Below, in pieces: positions 8,064 through 17,142 of a stretch of 64,000 nucleotides of DNA (positions within the stretch are counted from its first letter, which is position 1; each line of letters opens with the position of its first letter). The stretch lies in assembly GCA_024434115.1 (NCBI GenBank), contig QMIT01000012.1, forward strand, positions 1-64,000, read 5' to 3'. The notes beneath the pieces are model-generated. The model saw nothing but the letters and a program-made list of their open reading frames with translations. It did no database searches and was not told where the DNA came from. The stretch is from Chloroflexota bacterium. Its GTDB lineage: Bacteria; Chloroflexota; Anaerolineae; Aggregatilineales; J027. The translations under genes were made by a program, and so were the position numbers.

Positions 8064-9203
8064 ATGCGCACCTTCAAAAGACTTCCTTTCTATCTCAGCC
8101 TATTGATTGTTTTCCTGCTCATCCCCCCATCCCTGAGTTTCGGTCAACAAGCTGATGACCCAGACCCCATCTTGCATCGCGCCAATGCCCAACGCACCGG
8201 AGTCTATGACGTGCCTGCCCTGCGTGAATTCAACGGGATTCAATGGCAGCGCAGCATCGGACGGGTTGCCCATGCCTCCCCCCTCTATGCCAACGGCGTC
8301 CTGTATATCTCCAATATCGAATCCGAATTCTACGCCATCGCCTCGGCCACTGGGGAAACCCTCTGGCGCTATGATGCCATCCGCAACGGTTTTTCAGCGG
8401 CGGCGGTTGCAGATGGTGTCGTTTATATCGGCAGCGAAGACCGTAAATTGCTGGCCCTTGACGCCACGACAGGTGAGGAAATCTGGTCGTTCCGCACAGG
8501 AGCAATGATTTATACCGCGCCACTGATTGTTGAGAACACAGTCTATTTCGGCAGTGGTGATGGCGTTTTCTACGCAGTGGAAAAAGATTCAGGGACGGAA
8601 ATTTGGCGCTACGAAACAGGCAAACGCCCCCTATGGCCCGCCCTGTCAGACGGAACAACAATCTATTGGGTCGCTGAAGAAGGTTTATATGCCGCCGATG
8701 CCGTGAGTGGGGCAATAACGTGGCAAATCACTGGAAACAGTTGGTGGGCACCCCCGGCTTTTCATGAAGGCGTAATTTATGTCGGTAACGCGGATAGTCA
8801 CGCTTATGCCATCAATGCTGACGATGGCACACTCCTGTGGGATTTTGCAGGCCGAGGCGATGATTGGTCAGGCCCAGCGATTGACAATGGCACAATCTTC
8901 ATCGGCAACAAAGCCAACATCTTCTATGCTCTCGACGCCGAAACAGGTGAGCAAGTTTGGTCATTTGAGACCGAAGATTGGACAGTGGCCGATCCAATTG
9001 TCACCGATGGAGTCATCTATTTTGGGGTCGGCAATCACGACAACATAGACGGCCCACGCCACCTCCATGCGTTGGATACTGCTACAGGTGAGGAACTCTG
9101 GTCATTTCAAGCGGAAGGGCGACTGTTAACCGCGCCGGCCATTTCCGAAGATGGCACATTATATATTGCTACCGTCACCGGGATGCTTTATGCGCTCCAT
9201 TAG
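8064..9203 (+). CDS. Secreted PQQ-type beta-propeller protein (BamB-like repeats)
   Basis: The start ATG at 8064 is chosen because GGAAAGG lies just upstream and a clean signal peptide follows (MRTFKRLPFYLSLLIVFLLI...SFG, cleavage ~28). The mature part is built of seven or eight PQQ_2-like blades: repeated motifs such as VLYISNIESEFYAIASATGE, VVYIGSEDRKLLALDATTGE and TIFIGNKANIFYALDAETGE, each followed by W-x-F/Y. Such proteins are protein-binding propellers (BamB) or dehydrogenase relatives; the Trp-docking motif is present, but PQQ-ligand residues cannot be assigned. It is convergent with murJ and stands alone. Confidence 0.85.
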   Translation: MRTFKRLPFYLSLLIVFLLIPPSLSFGQQADDPDPILHRANAQRTGVYDVPALREFNGIQWQRSIGRVAHASPLYANGVLYISNIESEFYAIASATGETLWRYDAIRNGFSAAAVADGVVYIGSEDRKLLALDATTGEEIWSFRTGAMIYTAPLIVENTVYFGSGDGVFYAVEKDSGTEIWRYETGKRPLWPALSDGTTIYWVAEEGLYAADAVSGAITWQITGNSWWAPPAFHEGVIYVGNADSHAYAINADDGTLLWDFAGRGDDWSGPAIDNGTIFIGNKANIFYALDAETGEQVWSFETEDWTVADPIVTDGVIYFGVGNHDNIDGPRHLHALDTATGEELWSFQAEGRLLTAPAISEDGTLYIATVTGMLYALH

Positions 9204-9247
9204 AAATTTGCATTTTTTGTGGGGGTGTGGTCTGTGACCCACCCTCT

Positions 9248-10960
9248 TTATACCGCCGATGGGCTGACCTCAGGGGTGATAGGGGTGGATTCCTTACCCC
9301 GTCCCCGCCGCAGCATATCAGGTAATTGGCGGATTTCTTCCACTTTGAAAATCAACGCCCCGATTAGGAAAAACACCCCACCGAGTACCCCGCCAACACC
9401 GGCCCGTGCCAAACCCGCTATCCGACCCGTCCCCTCAAAAATCGAATGGGCCAGCGCATAATCTACCAAGAACACCGGAATCGCCATCAACGCCGTCGCC
9501 GCAAGGGTACGATAAATGGCGGTCTGAATGCGGGATTCGTCCACATCCTGCCAGCGCCGCTTTAAAATCACGAACATCAGGCCCAACTCCACCATAAACG
9601 ACACCAGATAACCAATTGCGGGGCCACCCACCCCCAACGGCCCATATAAACTGATGCCCTCCACATTGTCATAAATCAGATAGCCGACCACGACCACCAC
9701 CACTGTCGCTACCGTCGCTATCGCCGATACAATCAGCGGAGTCATGGTATCTTTCATGGCGTAAAATGCCCGTGTCACGACCTCATGCACCGCTTGGAAC
9801 ACCAGCGCAATCCCCATGACCTGCACCACCGCATACACCAAACGCGCTTCATCGGGGTCGGTGAACAAAATTTGCACCGCAGGCCGTCCAATTAAAATCA
9901 TGCCTGCCCCTGCCGGAATGCACCCCACCAAAATGAAACGTACCGCCTGCGAGAACATCTTACGCCGCTGTTCCACATCCCCTAATTCGGTCAAAGCCGC
10001 CAATGAGGGAAAAATCACAAAGGCCATCGCTGTGCCAATCAGGGCTTCGGGGATGTCCATAATCCGCACGCCCCAACTAAAAGCACTCAATGACCCTTCC
10101 CCCATTCGTGACGCGATATTGCTGATGGCAAATAGGTTGATCGCAAATAGGCCGCTGGCTAGAATACGCGGAATCAAGAGCCGCACCACATGGCGCAGTT
10201 GGGGGTCTTTCCAGCCGAGGATCGGACTCCATTTGGCTTTAAATCGGAACAGCCCCGGTACTTGAATCGAAAAATGCAGCAGTGCCCCCAAGACCGTCCC
10301 CCATGCCACGCCATAAATCCCGAATGGCCCGGTAAACACAATCACTCCGAACAGCAGACCGAGGTCATAAAATATCGGTGCGAGGACAGGCAGCAAAAAG
10401 TGATTGTGTCCATTCAGCACCCCCGTAAACAAGCTACTCAGGGGGAAAATCATGACCGTAATCAGTAAAATCCGCATCAACTCAACCGTCTGCTTGACCT
10501 CCCCATTGCTGAAACCGGGGGCCAAGATTTCGCGCACCAGCAGCGGGGCCATCACCAACACCATCACACCCAACACCAAACTGATAATCAGCATGGTATT
10601 AAACACCTGACTCGCCAGCCGCCATGCCCCCGCGCCATCCCGCCGATTGAGCAGGCCGCTAAACAGAGGGATAAACGCTACCGATACCGCCCCCACCCCG
10701 ATCAAACGAATGATATTGTCGGGAATCAGGCTCGCCGCAACATAGGTATCTTGATCAGAACTCACACCAAAGCGATCCGTTAGAATCACCACCTGCCCCA
10801 AGCTGACCAGTTTCGTCGCCAAAAAACCAATCATGACGACCAGCGTAGAGCGTATCAGCCGTTTCGCGCTTAAAGGGGCGGCGTGGCGGGTGGGGTCATC
10901 CGCATCTGCGTCGGGGGACGGGATAATGGGATTTTCTACAGGTTCAGGTGTCTGGGTCAT
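9248..10960 (-). CDS. murJ: Lipid II flippase MurJ/MviN family
   Basis: A 570-residue membrane protein with about 14 hydrophobic helices in the MVF (MurJ/MviN) arrangement. The N-terminal family signature is clear (LATKLVSLGQVVILTDRFG, SSDQDTYVAASLIPDNI, SVAFIPLFSG). The family flips the lipid-linked peptidoglycan precursor lipid II across the cytoplasmic membrane; some members serve other polyprenyl-linked sugars. The first ~30 residues are a hydrophilic Pro/Asp-rich extension. GAGGC lies upstream of the ATG. It is monocistronic. MurJ is the best call, with Wzx-like export as a remote alternative. Confidence 0.85.
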   Translation of the reverse strand: MTQTPEPVENPIIPSPDADADDPTRHAAPLSAKRLIRSTLVVMIGFLATKLVSLGQVVILTDRFGVSSDQDTYVAASLIPDNIIRLIGVGAVSVAFIPLFSGLLNRRDGAGAWRLASQVFNTMLIISLVLGVMVLVMAPLLVREILAPGFSNGEVKQTVELMRILLITVMIFPLSSLFTGVLNGHNHFLLPVLAPIFYDLGLLFGVIVFTGPFGIYGVAWGTVLGALLHFSIQVPGLFRFKAKWSPILGWKDPQLRHVVRLLIPRILASGLFAINLFAISNIASRMGEGSLSAFSWGVRIMDIPEALIGTAMAFVIFPSLAALTELGDVEQRRKMFSQAVRFILVGCIPAGAGMILIGRPAVQILFTDPDEARLVYAVVQVMGIALVFQAVHEVVTRAFYAMKDTMTPLIVSAIATVATVVVVVVGYLIYDNVEGISLYGPLGVGGPAIGYLVSFMVELGLMFVILKRRWQDVDESRIQTAIYRTLAATALMAIPVFLVDYALAHSIFEGTGRIAGLARAGVGGVLGGVFFLIGALIFKVEEIRQLPDMLRRGRGKESTPITPEVSPSAV

Positions 10961-11068
10961 GCCAATGCCTCAACTGCATCATGTCGAAAACAAGTCGGGC
11001 ATTGTACCGCAGTTATAGGGGTGGGACTAGCAGAGAAAGGTTGTAGTCAGCAAATCACCTAATCTTAT

Positions 11069-12340
11069 TTACCTAGAGGGTTGACTTACGAGGCAGTCCC
11101 GATAACTCTCGATAAAGCCAGTGGCTATGCGATTGGCGATTTCTTGGTTCGAATCTGAAATACTCACTCCAAGATTCTCCGAGTCGAAAAAAACGGTTAG
11201 CCCTTCTTCATGAGTCACAGCATAAAAGCCAAACAATTCATGACCTGTAAAATGTCGAATTTTGGACGGAGCGATTGCCGTTGTAATTTTCTTGCCCGTC
11301 TTAACATTGAAAATATGCAGATATGGCGCATCTTTGACATAAAAGGCAAGTGTTCTTCCGTTGTCAACAAACTGAAGATACCTCTCCCCTCGATTAGTGC
11401 CCGTGTAAAACCCCGCTATCAGGTTTCCCGACTCAAACTCATACATGCAAATCATAGTATGGTTTTTATGCAACATCAAATCTGGATTGGTAAAAAAGGC
11501 AATCACCCGTCCATCAACAGAGAAAGCCGGGCTATACGCCATATACTCAGATCGGCGGGGTGTGGGTTTCGAGTAGAAAAAAAGTTGCTTCTCTATCGGC
11601 ATGGATTGATAAACATAATAACCACATTGGTATTCAGTCCAGACTGCATTAAACAATTTCCCACTGGGATGCAACACCACATTTCGCCCGTAAAACTCAT
11701 CTTCCAAAACATTGACTTCATTTGTACCAATGCGGTAATTCCATATTCCCCAATCGATTCCTCTATTATTGGTACTAATCAGATACCAGACTTTTTCATC
11801 ATCGGGAAAGAACCCACCCCTAGTAAACTCGGCATTATCTTCTAGACCATACTCATAGGGAATCTCTTGTTTTTCATAATTCCATATCAGTATGTGTTTA
11901 TCAAAAATAAATAGAATAAGCGATTGAGTCTCGTGATGAACGACATCCTGAATTTGACGTGATGACAGCGAAATGGGAACCAAGTATTCCATCTCGATAA
12001 TCATGCCGGATCCGCTAATATTCAGAACCTTACAATCTACGGCATCGGATGTTTGTTGTGTAAAATAGAATAGTTTTAGTTTACTTGGATGCCAAACAGC
12101 AAAAGCACCTTTTTCATCTCTTATTTGGTGGGCATCGAATTGAGCAAACCGCTCATATTCAATAAATGGATGTTTTTCTGACATAACGTGCTGGTAGGTA
12201 GCTTCATCTAGCCACCATCCACCGTAAGGAATCATTTTCTTCTGTTTGTCCACTGTTAGATTACCTTGGCGACGCAAAATTATCTTGAAAATCCGTTGGA
12301 GGATGAATTTACATGGTTTTGCCGATTTTGAAGAATGCAC
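11069..12340 (-). CDS. Hypothetical protein, possible WD40-like propeller
   Basis: Not recognised. It has 423 residues from a GTG at 12340 that has GGAG upstream; an ATG at 12235 (first residues MIPYGGWWLDE) is an equally reasonable start and would remove a basic 35-residue extension. There is no signal peptide. The chain shows recurring beta-strand runs with aromatic ends (KLKLFYFTQQ, DKHILIWNYEKQ, RVIAFFTNP, TLAFYVKDAPYLHIFNVKTG), typical of a degenerate WD40/YVTN propeller of six or seven blades. It is more AT-rich than its neighbours and stands alone, so lateral acquisition is possible. Confidence 0.55.
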   Translation of the reverse strand: MHSSKSAKPCKFILQRIFKIILRRQGNLTVDKQKKMIPYGGWWLDEATYQHVMSEKHPFIEYERFAQFDAHQIRDEKGAFAVWHPSKLKLFYFTQQTSDAVDCKVLNISGSGMIIEMEYLVPISLSSRQIQDVVHHETQSLILFIFDKHILIWNYEKQEIPYEYGLEDNAEFTRGGFFPDDEKVWYLISTNNRGIDWGIWNYRIGTNEVNVLEDEFYGRNVVLHPSGKLFNAVWTEYQCGYYVYQSMPIEKQLFFYSKPTPRRSEYMAYSPAFSVDGRVIAFFTNPDLMLHKNHTMICMYEFESGNLIAGFYTGTNRGERYLQFVDNGRTLAFYVKDAPYLHIFNVKTGKKITTAIAPSKIRHFTGHELFGFYAVTHEEGLTVFFDSENLGVSISDSNQEIANRIATGFIESYRDCLVSQPSR

Positions 12341-12504
12341 CCACTTGCTCCAGCTAGATTAGGGTAAAGTTTCACTCTAAAAACTCATTCAACCTCTCGA
12401 TTCTACTTATCTAACCTCCTAATATCAAACAATCCTCTCCTTTCGAAAATACCATCAACCACCATCTCGAAACAGGAATACCTAAAAATGTGTCAGGATG
12501 GGTC

Positions 12505-12533
12505 TTGAGATATTGGTCGGACTCCTCTAAAAT
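12505..12533 (+). promoter_or_regulatory. Sigma-70 type promoter of the Hsp70-like gene
   Basis: TTGAGA (12505-12510) and TAAAAT (12528-12533) are separated by exactly 17 bases, close to the vegetative consensus. It would give a ~40-base leader before the ATG at 12579 with its strong GGAGGAAG ribosome site. No CIRCE (GTTAGCACTC) heat-shock operator was seen. Confidence 0.55.
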
Positions 12534-12578
12534 GGAACGCCTTGCGCTCAAAATTTAACAACCTATGGAGGAAGTTCG

Positions 12579-14420
12579 ATGCGTCTGGGGATTGACTTCG
12601 GCACGACCAATTCAGCGGTGGCTCTGTACGACGGCGCCAATCTCTATGGGGTAGAAATTGACCCCACCAGCGAAAATACTGATATTCTCCCTTCCCTGAT
12701 CTACCTCACCCGTGATTACGATACCTATCTTGGCCTAGAAGCCATGCGCGAATATGCCAAACATGAAACAGGCCGTTCGGTCAAATGGCGTAGAAAACTT
12801 ATCGGCGCATTTGAGGTCACAGTTGCTGGGCCGGGGAGTGGGCCAATCGTGTTCATGCAAGACGCCTACGCCTTTTATGATGATGCCGCCATTGGACGCC
12901 TGCTCCAATCCGTCAAGACCGCCCTCCGCAACCCCACCTATCAAGGCACCCAGATTTTTGACCGCTTTTTTACCCTCGATGAACTGATCGCTATTTTGCT
13001 GAAATCGCTCCGAATCAGCGCCGAAACCCAATTTGAACAACCCTGTAGTGAACTTGTATTAGGCCGTCCGGTGAGATTTTCGCATGACCCCGCTGTGGAT
13101 CGCCGCGCCGAAGAAGTCTTGTTTAAAGCCGCACGCTGGGCCGGATTCGAAAATATCCGTTTTCAGCCGGAGCCAATTGGGGCAACCTTTCTCTATCACA
13201 TCCACAGCGAAGACCGTCAGCGCGTCTTGGTGTTCGATTTCGGCGGTGGCACACTCGACTTTACCATTGCGGATGTCGGGGCAGGCATCGCGCCGGAAAT
13301 CATCGCTACACACGGCGTTTTGGTCGGCGGGGATGATCTGGACAAGCGCATTATGGAATCGCTGCTGAAATATTTCGGGGCAGGTCTCAAAATCGGTAAT
13401 CAGCCCTTCCCCTATGAAATTCTGGATATGCTGCTCAACTGGCAAACCATGCCGGAAGTCAGTCGCCCTGAATATCGTGATGTCCTCTACGATTTCCGCC
13501 AGCACAGCCCCAAACCCCAGATTATTGACGCTCTTGAAACGCTGGTCAGCAATAAACTCGGTTTCGCTCTGTTCAAAGAGATTGAGCGCGTCAAAAAACA
13601 GCTTTCCAGCGAGATGATGGCCCGCCTCGAATTTCAGCATGACCCCATCCGTATCCGCGAAGTTATCAGCCGCCCCCAATTTGAGCGCATGATTAAGCAT
13701 GAAATCCGCGAAGTCGAAACGGGTCTAGTCGAGACATTGCAAAAAGCCAACATGACCGCTGAGGACATTGATGTCGTGCTGCGGACGGGTGGTTCGTCAA
13801 TGGTTCCCATCTTTATCCAGATGCTAGAACGACACTTCGGCAAAGCGAAAATCCACGAGATGCACCCGCTGATTTCGATTGTCGGGGGTCTTGGCATCGC
13901 CGCTTATGAAGGATTTGGCCCCTACCCCGTCTATGCCCATCGCTACCCTTCTGATGGCAATCTCGAGACAGTAGTCAGCAATGTCGGGGTCATCAGTGGC
14001 AAGCCCTATGAACTGTATCTCTTGCATAATGGCGAACCCTGCTATATTGACCAAGACACGGTTTTCAAGAAAATCCCCCTACTCCTCAGCCGCCTACCCG
14101 CCATCCGCCCCGCCCAAGCCGACTATCAACTGGAAACAGACGATTTTCTGGAATTTGAACTGACCTATCCGTCTACCCTATATGTAGCCTTTACGGGTAC
14201 GGCGTCCAGTCTCCCCAATTGGCTACGTGGCTGGGAACTCACCGACGACACATTGGATACATGGGATGAATGGGTCGGCCTCAAACGTTTTAAAATCTAC
14301 ACACAAGATTTCCCCGCTGGCAAAGTTACCCTCGGCAGCACCCGCGCCTATGGTTATCTCGGCAAGGTGAACCTTCAATATATGGTGTTCATCCAAGCCC
14401 AATTTTTTACACTCGCATAA
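12579..14420 (+). CDS. Hsp70-family protein, YegD-like
   Basis: A 613-residue actin/Hsp70 ATPase. Phosphate-1 is MRLGIDFGTTNSAVAL at the N-terminus, phosphate-2 is VLVFDFGGGTLDFTIADVG near residue 215, and the adenosine motif is VVLRTGGSSMVPIF near residue 400. It is most like the YegD branch (short linker, no canonical EEVD or DnaK-type substrate domain). The last ~170 residues are a divergent beta-rich region. It should bind and hydrolyse ATP in the cytoplasm as a specialised chaperone or regulator; no DnaJ or GrpE is adjacent. GGAGGAAG gives an unambiguous start. A small HEAT/zinc-ribbon gene follows 66 bases later. Confidence 0.85.
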   Translation: MRLGIDFGTTNSAVALYDGANLYGVEIDPTSENTDILPSLIYLTRDYDTYLGLEAMREYAKHETGRSVKWRRKLIGAFEVTVAGPGSGPIVFMQDAYAFYDDAAIGRLLQSVKTALRNPTYQGTQIFDRFFTLDELIAILLKSLRISAETQFEQPCSELVLGRPVRFSHDPAVDRRAEEVLFKAARWAGFENIRFQPEPIGATFLYHIHSEDRQRVLVFDFGGGTLDFTIADVGAGIAPEIIATHGVLVGGDDLDKRIMESLLKYFGAGLKIGNQPFPYEILDMLLNWQTMPEVSRPEYRDVLYDFRQHSPKPQIIDALETLVSNKLGFALFKEIERVKKQLSSEMMARLEFQHDPIRIREVISRPQFERMIKHEIREVETGLVETLQKANMTAEDIDVVLRTGGSSMVPIFIQMLERHFGKAKIHEMHPLISIVGGLGIAAYEGFGPYPVYAHRYPSDGNLETVVSNVGVISGKPYELYLLHNGEPCYIDQDTVFKKIPLLLSRLPAIRPAQADYQLETDDFLEFELTYPSTLYVAFTGTASSLPNWLRGWELTDDTLDTWDEWVGLKRFKIYTQDFPAGKVTLGSTRAYGYLGKVNLQYMVFIQAQFFTLA

Positions 14421-14486
14421 CACACTCAATCCGTTCTCAGCCTATAATTTGAATATCGTCACAAGTGAGCAAACTGGAGCTATCCG

Positions 14487-14864
14487 ATGCGCCGCCGATT
14501 TATGGGTCGCCCGATGATGCGCCCACAACCCACTCCTCACCGTCAACTTTTTATCCAACAACTACGCGAGATGGGGTTTAGCCCCGACCCCAATGTGCGG
14601 AAACAGGCCATTGTTACGCTGGATGGGTTGCGAAATCCGCGTGCCCTGCTCGCCCTCCGCAATATCGCCGAAAACGACCCCGACCCCGAAGTGCGTGCGC
14701 TGGCCCAACAAAGCCTCGCCCGTAAGGTGCAAAATATCGGCGCACCCGGTCAAGCCCCTACCAAAGTGATTTGGGATTGTGATGCCTGTGGCACCCGTGA
14801 TATTGAAGGGGCGGCTTGCCCGAACTGCGGCTCATCCCGCCCCGATAAACAGGACTACATCTAA
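14487..14864 (+). CDS. Small HEAT-repeat protein with C-terminal zinc ribbon
   Basis: It has 125 residues. Residues ~35-78 form one or two HEAT-like helical repeats (PNVRKQAIVTLDGLRNPRAL and DPEVRALAQQSLARK). The C-terminus is a rubredoxin-like zinc ribbon with two CxxC pairs (WDCDACGTRDIEG, AACPNCGSS). Such small adaptors usually mediate protein contacts; no enzymatic role is visible. Its stop codon is immediately followed by the ATG of the esterase gene (TAA-ATG), and it follows the Hsp70-like gene, so the three are probably cotranscribed. Confidence 0.7.
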   Translation: MRRRFMGRPMMRPQPTPHRQLFIQQLREMGFSPDPNVRKQAIVTLDGLRNPRALLALRNIAENDPDPEVRALAQQSLARKVQNIGAPGQAPTKVIWDCDACGTRDIEGAACPNCGSSRPDKQDYI

Positions 14865-15800
14865 ATGCACCGTCGAAACTGTCTAAAATTTGCCCTAATT
14901 GCGCCGATTGTTGGCTGTGTGGTTTGTGTATTGGGAGCGGTGGGCGTGCGCACGATTTTGGGACAAGGCTTGGAAACCATTCAGGTGGATGGGCGTGACC
15001 GCACGTATATTGTCTATACCCCCGACAGCTATGAGGCCTCCACGCCGATGCCGCTGGTCCTGGTGCTGCATGGCGGTGGCGGTCATGCCGAAAACGCCCA
15101 AGAGATGTCGGAGATGAATGCCGTCGCGGATCGGGAGGGCTTCATCGTGGTCTATCCGAACGGGACGGGCCGCCTGCGTTATCGCTTGCTGACATGGAAT
15201 GCGGCGGATAATTGTTGCGGTTATGCCCACGACGAAAATGTGGATGATGTGCAATTTATCCGCGAATTGATCGAACAGATTCAACAGGACTACACTATTG
15301 ACCCCAATCGCATTTATGTAACCGGCATGTCCAACGGCGGCATGATGAGCTACCGACTGGCCTGCGAACTTTCGGACGTAATCGCCGCTATCGCCCCGGT
15401 TGCCGGAGCGTTTAATTTGGCGGATTGCGAACCCGCCCACCCCGTTTCAGTGATTATTTTTCATGGCACCGCCGATGAGCATGTGTTATACAACGGGGGC
15501 GAGAGCCTCAAAAGCATAGATGGGAAACGTGTTGACCAACCCGTCTCCGCCGCTGTAGATTTTTGGACAGCGCATAATGGCTGCACCGCCGAACCCACCT
15601 CAACCGAATCCGGCAGCATTGTCACGGATACCTATACCGATTGCGCCACAGGTGCAGAAGTAACACTTGTCACGATTGAAGGTGGGGGTCATGCGTGGCC
15701 CGGTGGCAAACGCGGCTCTCGTCAGGGAGATGAACCCTCCCAAGAGATTAATGCCAGTGAGGTCATGTGGGAATTTTTCGCAGCCCACCCACGCGGCTAA
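14865..15800 (+). CDS. Secreted alpha/beta-hydrolase esterase, PHB depolymerase / feruloyl esterase (LpqC) family
   Basis: It has 311 residues with an N-terminal hydrophobic signal or anchor (residues ~8-30). The oxyanion region is LVLVLHGGGG (~65-73) and the nucleophile elbow is GMSNGGMMS with Ser ~156. The acid is likely Asp ~204 in HGTADEHV, and the base is His ~276 in GGGHAWPGG, so the triad looks complete. Paired cysteines (NCCGY, CELS, ADCEP, NGC, TDC) fit an extracellular disulfide-bonded enzyme. Family members cleave polyhydroxybutyrate or aryl esters on plant polymers; the substrate is not decidable. The start directly abuts the preceding stop. Confidence 0.85.
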   Translation: MHRRNCLKFALIAPIVGCVVCVLGAVGVRTILGQGLETIQVDGRDRTYIVYTPDSYEASTPMPLVLVLHGGGGHAENAQEMSEMNAVADREGFIVVYPNGTGRLRYRLLTWNAADNCCGYAHDENVDDVQFIRELIEQIQQDYTIDPNRIYVTGMSNGGMMSYRLACELSDVIAAIAPVAGAFNLADCEPAHPVSVIIFHGTADEHVLYNGGESLKSIDGKRVDQPVSAAVDFWTAHNGCTAEPTSTESGSIVTDTYTDCATGAEVTLVTIEGGGHAWPGGKRGSRQGDEPSQEINASEVMWEFFAAHPRG

Positions 15801-15924
15801 TTTTCGCTCTCAGGATACTCTCAATTGCTCTCAAAATGTATCGGGCCATCGCGCCTAGCATAGATTTTCCCCCACCCCTCCGCTAGACTTGCGGCTAGGT
15901 TTTGAACTTGGGAGAGCGAAAACT

Positions 15925-17094
15925 ATGCAAAATGTGTCTATTATCGGCGTCGGGCGCACGGCGGTTGGGGAACATTGGGAACTCAGCCTGCGTGATCTAG
16001 CACTCGAAGCCGTCCAAAATGCTATGCAAGACGCCGGAATTAGTCCAAATGATGTAGATGCGCTGGTCATCGGCAATGCCCTGTCTGGCTCATTCAGTCA
16101 TCAAGGACATCTCGGCCCGTTGGTGGCGGATTATGTTGGCCTGCGCGGGGTCGAGGCCTTTACCGTCGAAGGAGCGGATGCGTCCGGCGGGTTGGCAGTG
16201 CGTCAAGGCGCATTGATGGTCGCCAGCGGTGCCGCCCGAACTGTCATTGTGCTAGGGATTGAAAAAGTCACCGATGTGGTGGGTACTGCGCGGAATGCGG
16301 CCCTTGCCGTCACCACCGATGCCGATTTTGAAGCAGCACATGGCGCAACCCCGATTGCGATGGCGGCCCTGTTGATGCGGCGTTATATGCACGAACACGG
16401 CCTTGAACTCAAAAACTTTGAGGGCTTTAGCATCAACGCTCATGCTAATGGCGCAAAAAATCCGGGGGCGATGTTCCGTAATTTGATTAAAGCGGGTCGT
16501 TTCGCCGGAGCGCCTATCGTGGCTGATCCGGTCAATCTTTTCGATGGCGCACCGGAAGCCGATGGCGCTGCCGCCCTCGTCATCACATCCACCGACCACG
16601 CGCTAGATCGTGTCCCTGACCCTATCCAAATTATCGCCAGTGCCGCCGCAACGGATACCCTCGCCATCGCCCAACGACCTGATCTGCTCTATCTCAGCGC
16701 AGTCAATATCGCTGCTGGACGTGCCTTTAATCAGGCAGGTCGCCGACCACAGGATGTCCAGATTTTGGAATTGCATGACGCCTTTACCGTCCTGAGCGCC
16801 CTGCAACTTGAAGCCGCTGGTTTTGCTGAAACCGGACGCGGGTGGACACTCGCCGCTGATAACAAAATTGGGCTGAATGGGCCACTGCCAATTAGCACGT
16901 TTGGGGGTCTCAAAGCGCGGGGCAATCCGCTTGGCGCAACAGGGGTCTATCAAGTAGCAGAGGTCGCCCTGCAACTGCGTGGACAAGCAGGCGATAACCA
17001 AGTTGCCAATCCACATCTCGGTATGGCGTTGAATCTAGGCGGACTTGGCAGCACCGCCGTCGTCCATTTGCTGGAACGGGTCAATAACCACTAG
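15925..17094 (+). CDS. Thiolase-fold protein lacking catalytic cysteines
   Basis: It has 389 residues from the ATG at 15925, which has GGGAGAG upstream. The fold is unmistakably the thiolase/SCP-x-like family (VSIIGVGRTAVGEHWELS, VDALVIGNALSG, LHDAFTVLSALQLEAAG, GGLKARGNPLGATGVYQVAE, NLGGLGSTAVVHLL). The nucleophile position in the usual ACASGG motif is Asp here (EGADASGG, codon 16177-16179), and the entire protein contains no cysteine, so the second catalytic Cys near the C-terminus is also gone. Classical acyl transfer through a thioester is therefore impossible. It may bind acyl-CoA or act as a structural partner. No OB-fold (DUF35) or HMG-CoA synthase partner gene is nearby. Confidence 0.85.
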   Translation: MQNVSIIGVGRTAVGEHWELSLRDLALEAVQNAMQDAGISPNDVDALVIGNALSGSFSHQGHLGPLVADYVGLRGVEAFTVEGADASGGLAVRQGALMVASGAARTVIVLGIEKVTDVVGTARNAALAVTTDADFEAAHGATPIAMAALLMRRYMHEHGLELKNFEGFSINAHANGAKNPGAMFRNLIKAGRFAGAPIVADPVNLFDGAPEADGAAALVITSTDHALDRVPDPIQIIASAAATDTLAIAQRPDLLYLSAVNIAAGRAFNQAGRRPQDVQILELHDAFTVLSALQLEAAGFAETGRGWTLAADNKIGLNGPLPISTFGGLKARGNPLGATGVYQVAEVALQLRGQAGDNQVANPHLGMALNLGGLGSTAVVHLLERVNNH

Positions 17095-17102
17095 TGACAG
17101 CC

Positions 17103-17142
17103 GACCCGACCTCGTGAAAATCGAAGTCGGGTCTTATTTTTC
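17103..17142. terminator. Rho-independent terminator after the thiolase-like gene
   Basis: GACCCGAC (17103-17110) pairs with GTCGGGTC (17126-17133), followed on the plus strand by TTATTTTT. It ends the thiolase-like transcript and abuts the stop codon (17134) of the convergent gene. Confidence 0.75.

Noticed and set aside
11210..11845. 211-codon plus-strand frame opposite the hypothetical propeller gene
   Set aside because: Its translation is low-information with no recognisable domain, and the opposite-strand protein has better beta-propeller character; however, neither gene is identified, so this rejection is less certain.
13059..13700. Long minus-strand frame inside the Hsp70-like gene
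   Set aside because: Antisense shadow of a strongly supported gene; no domain and no ribosome site.
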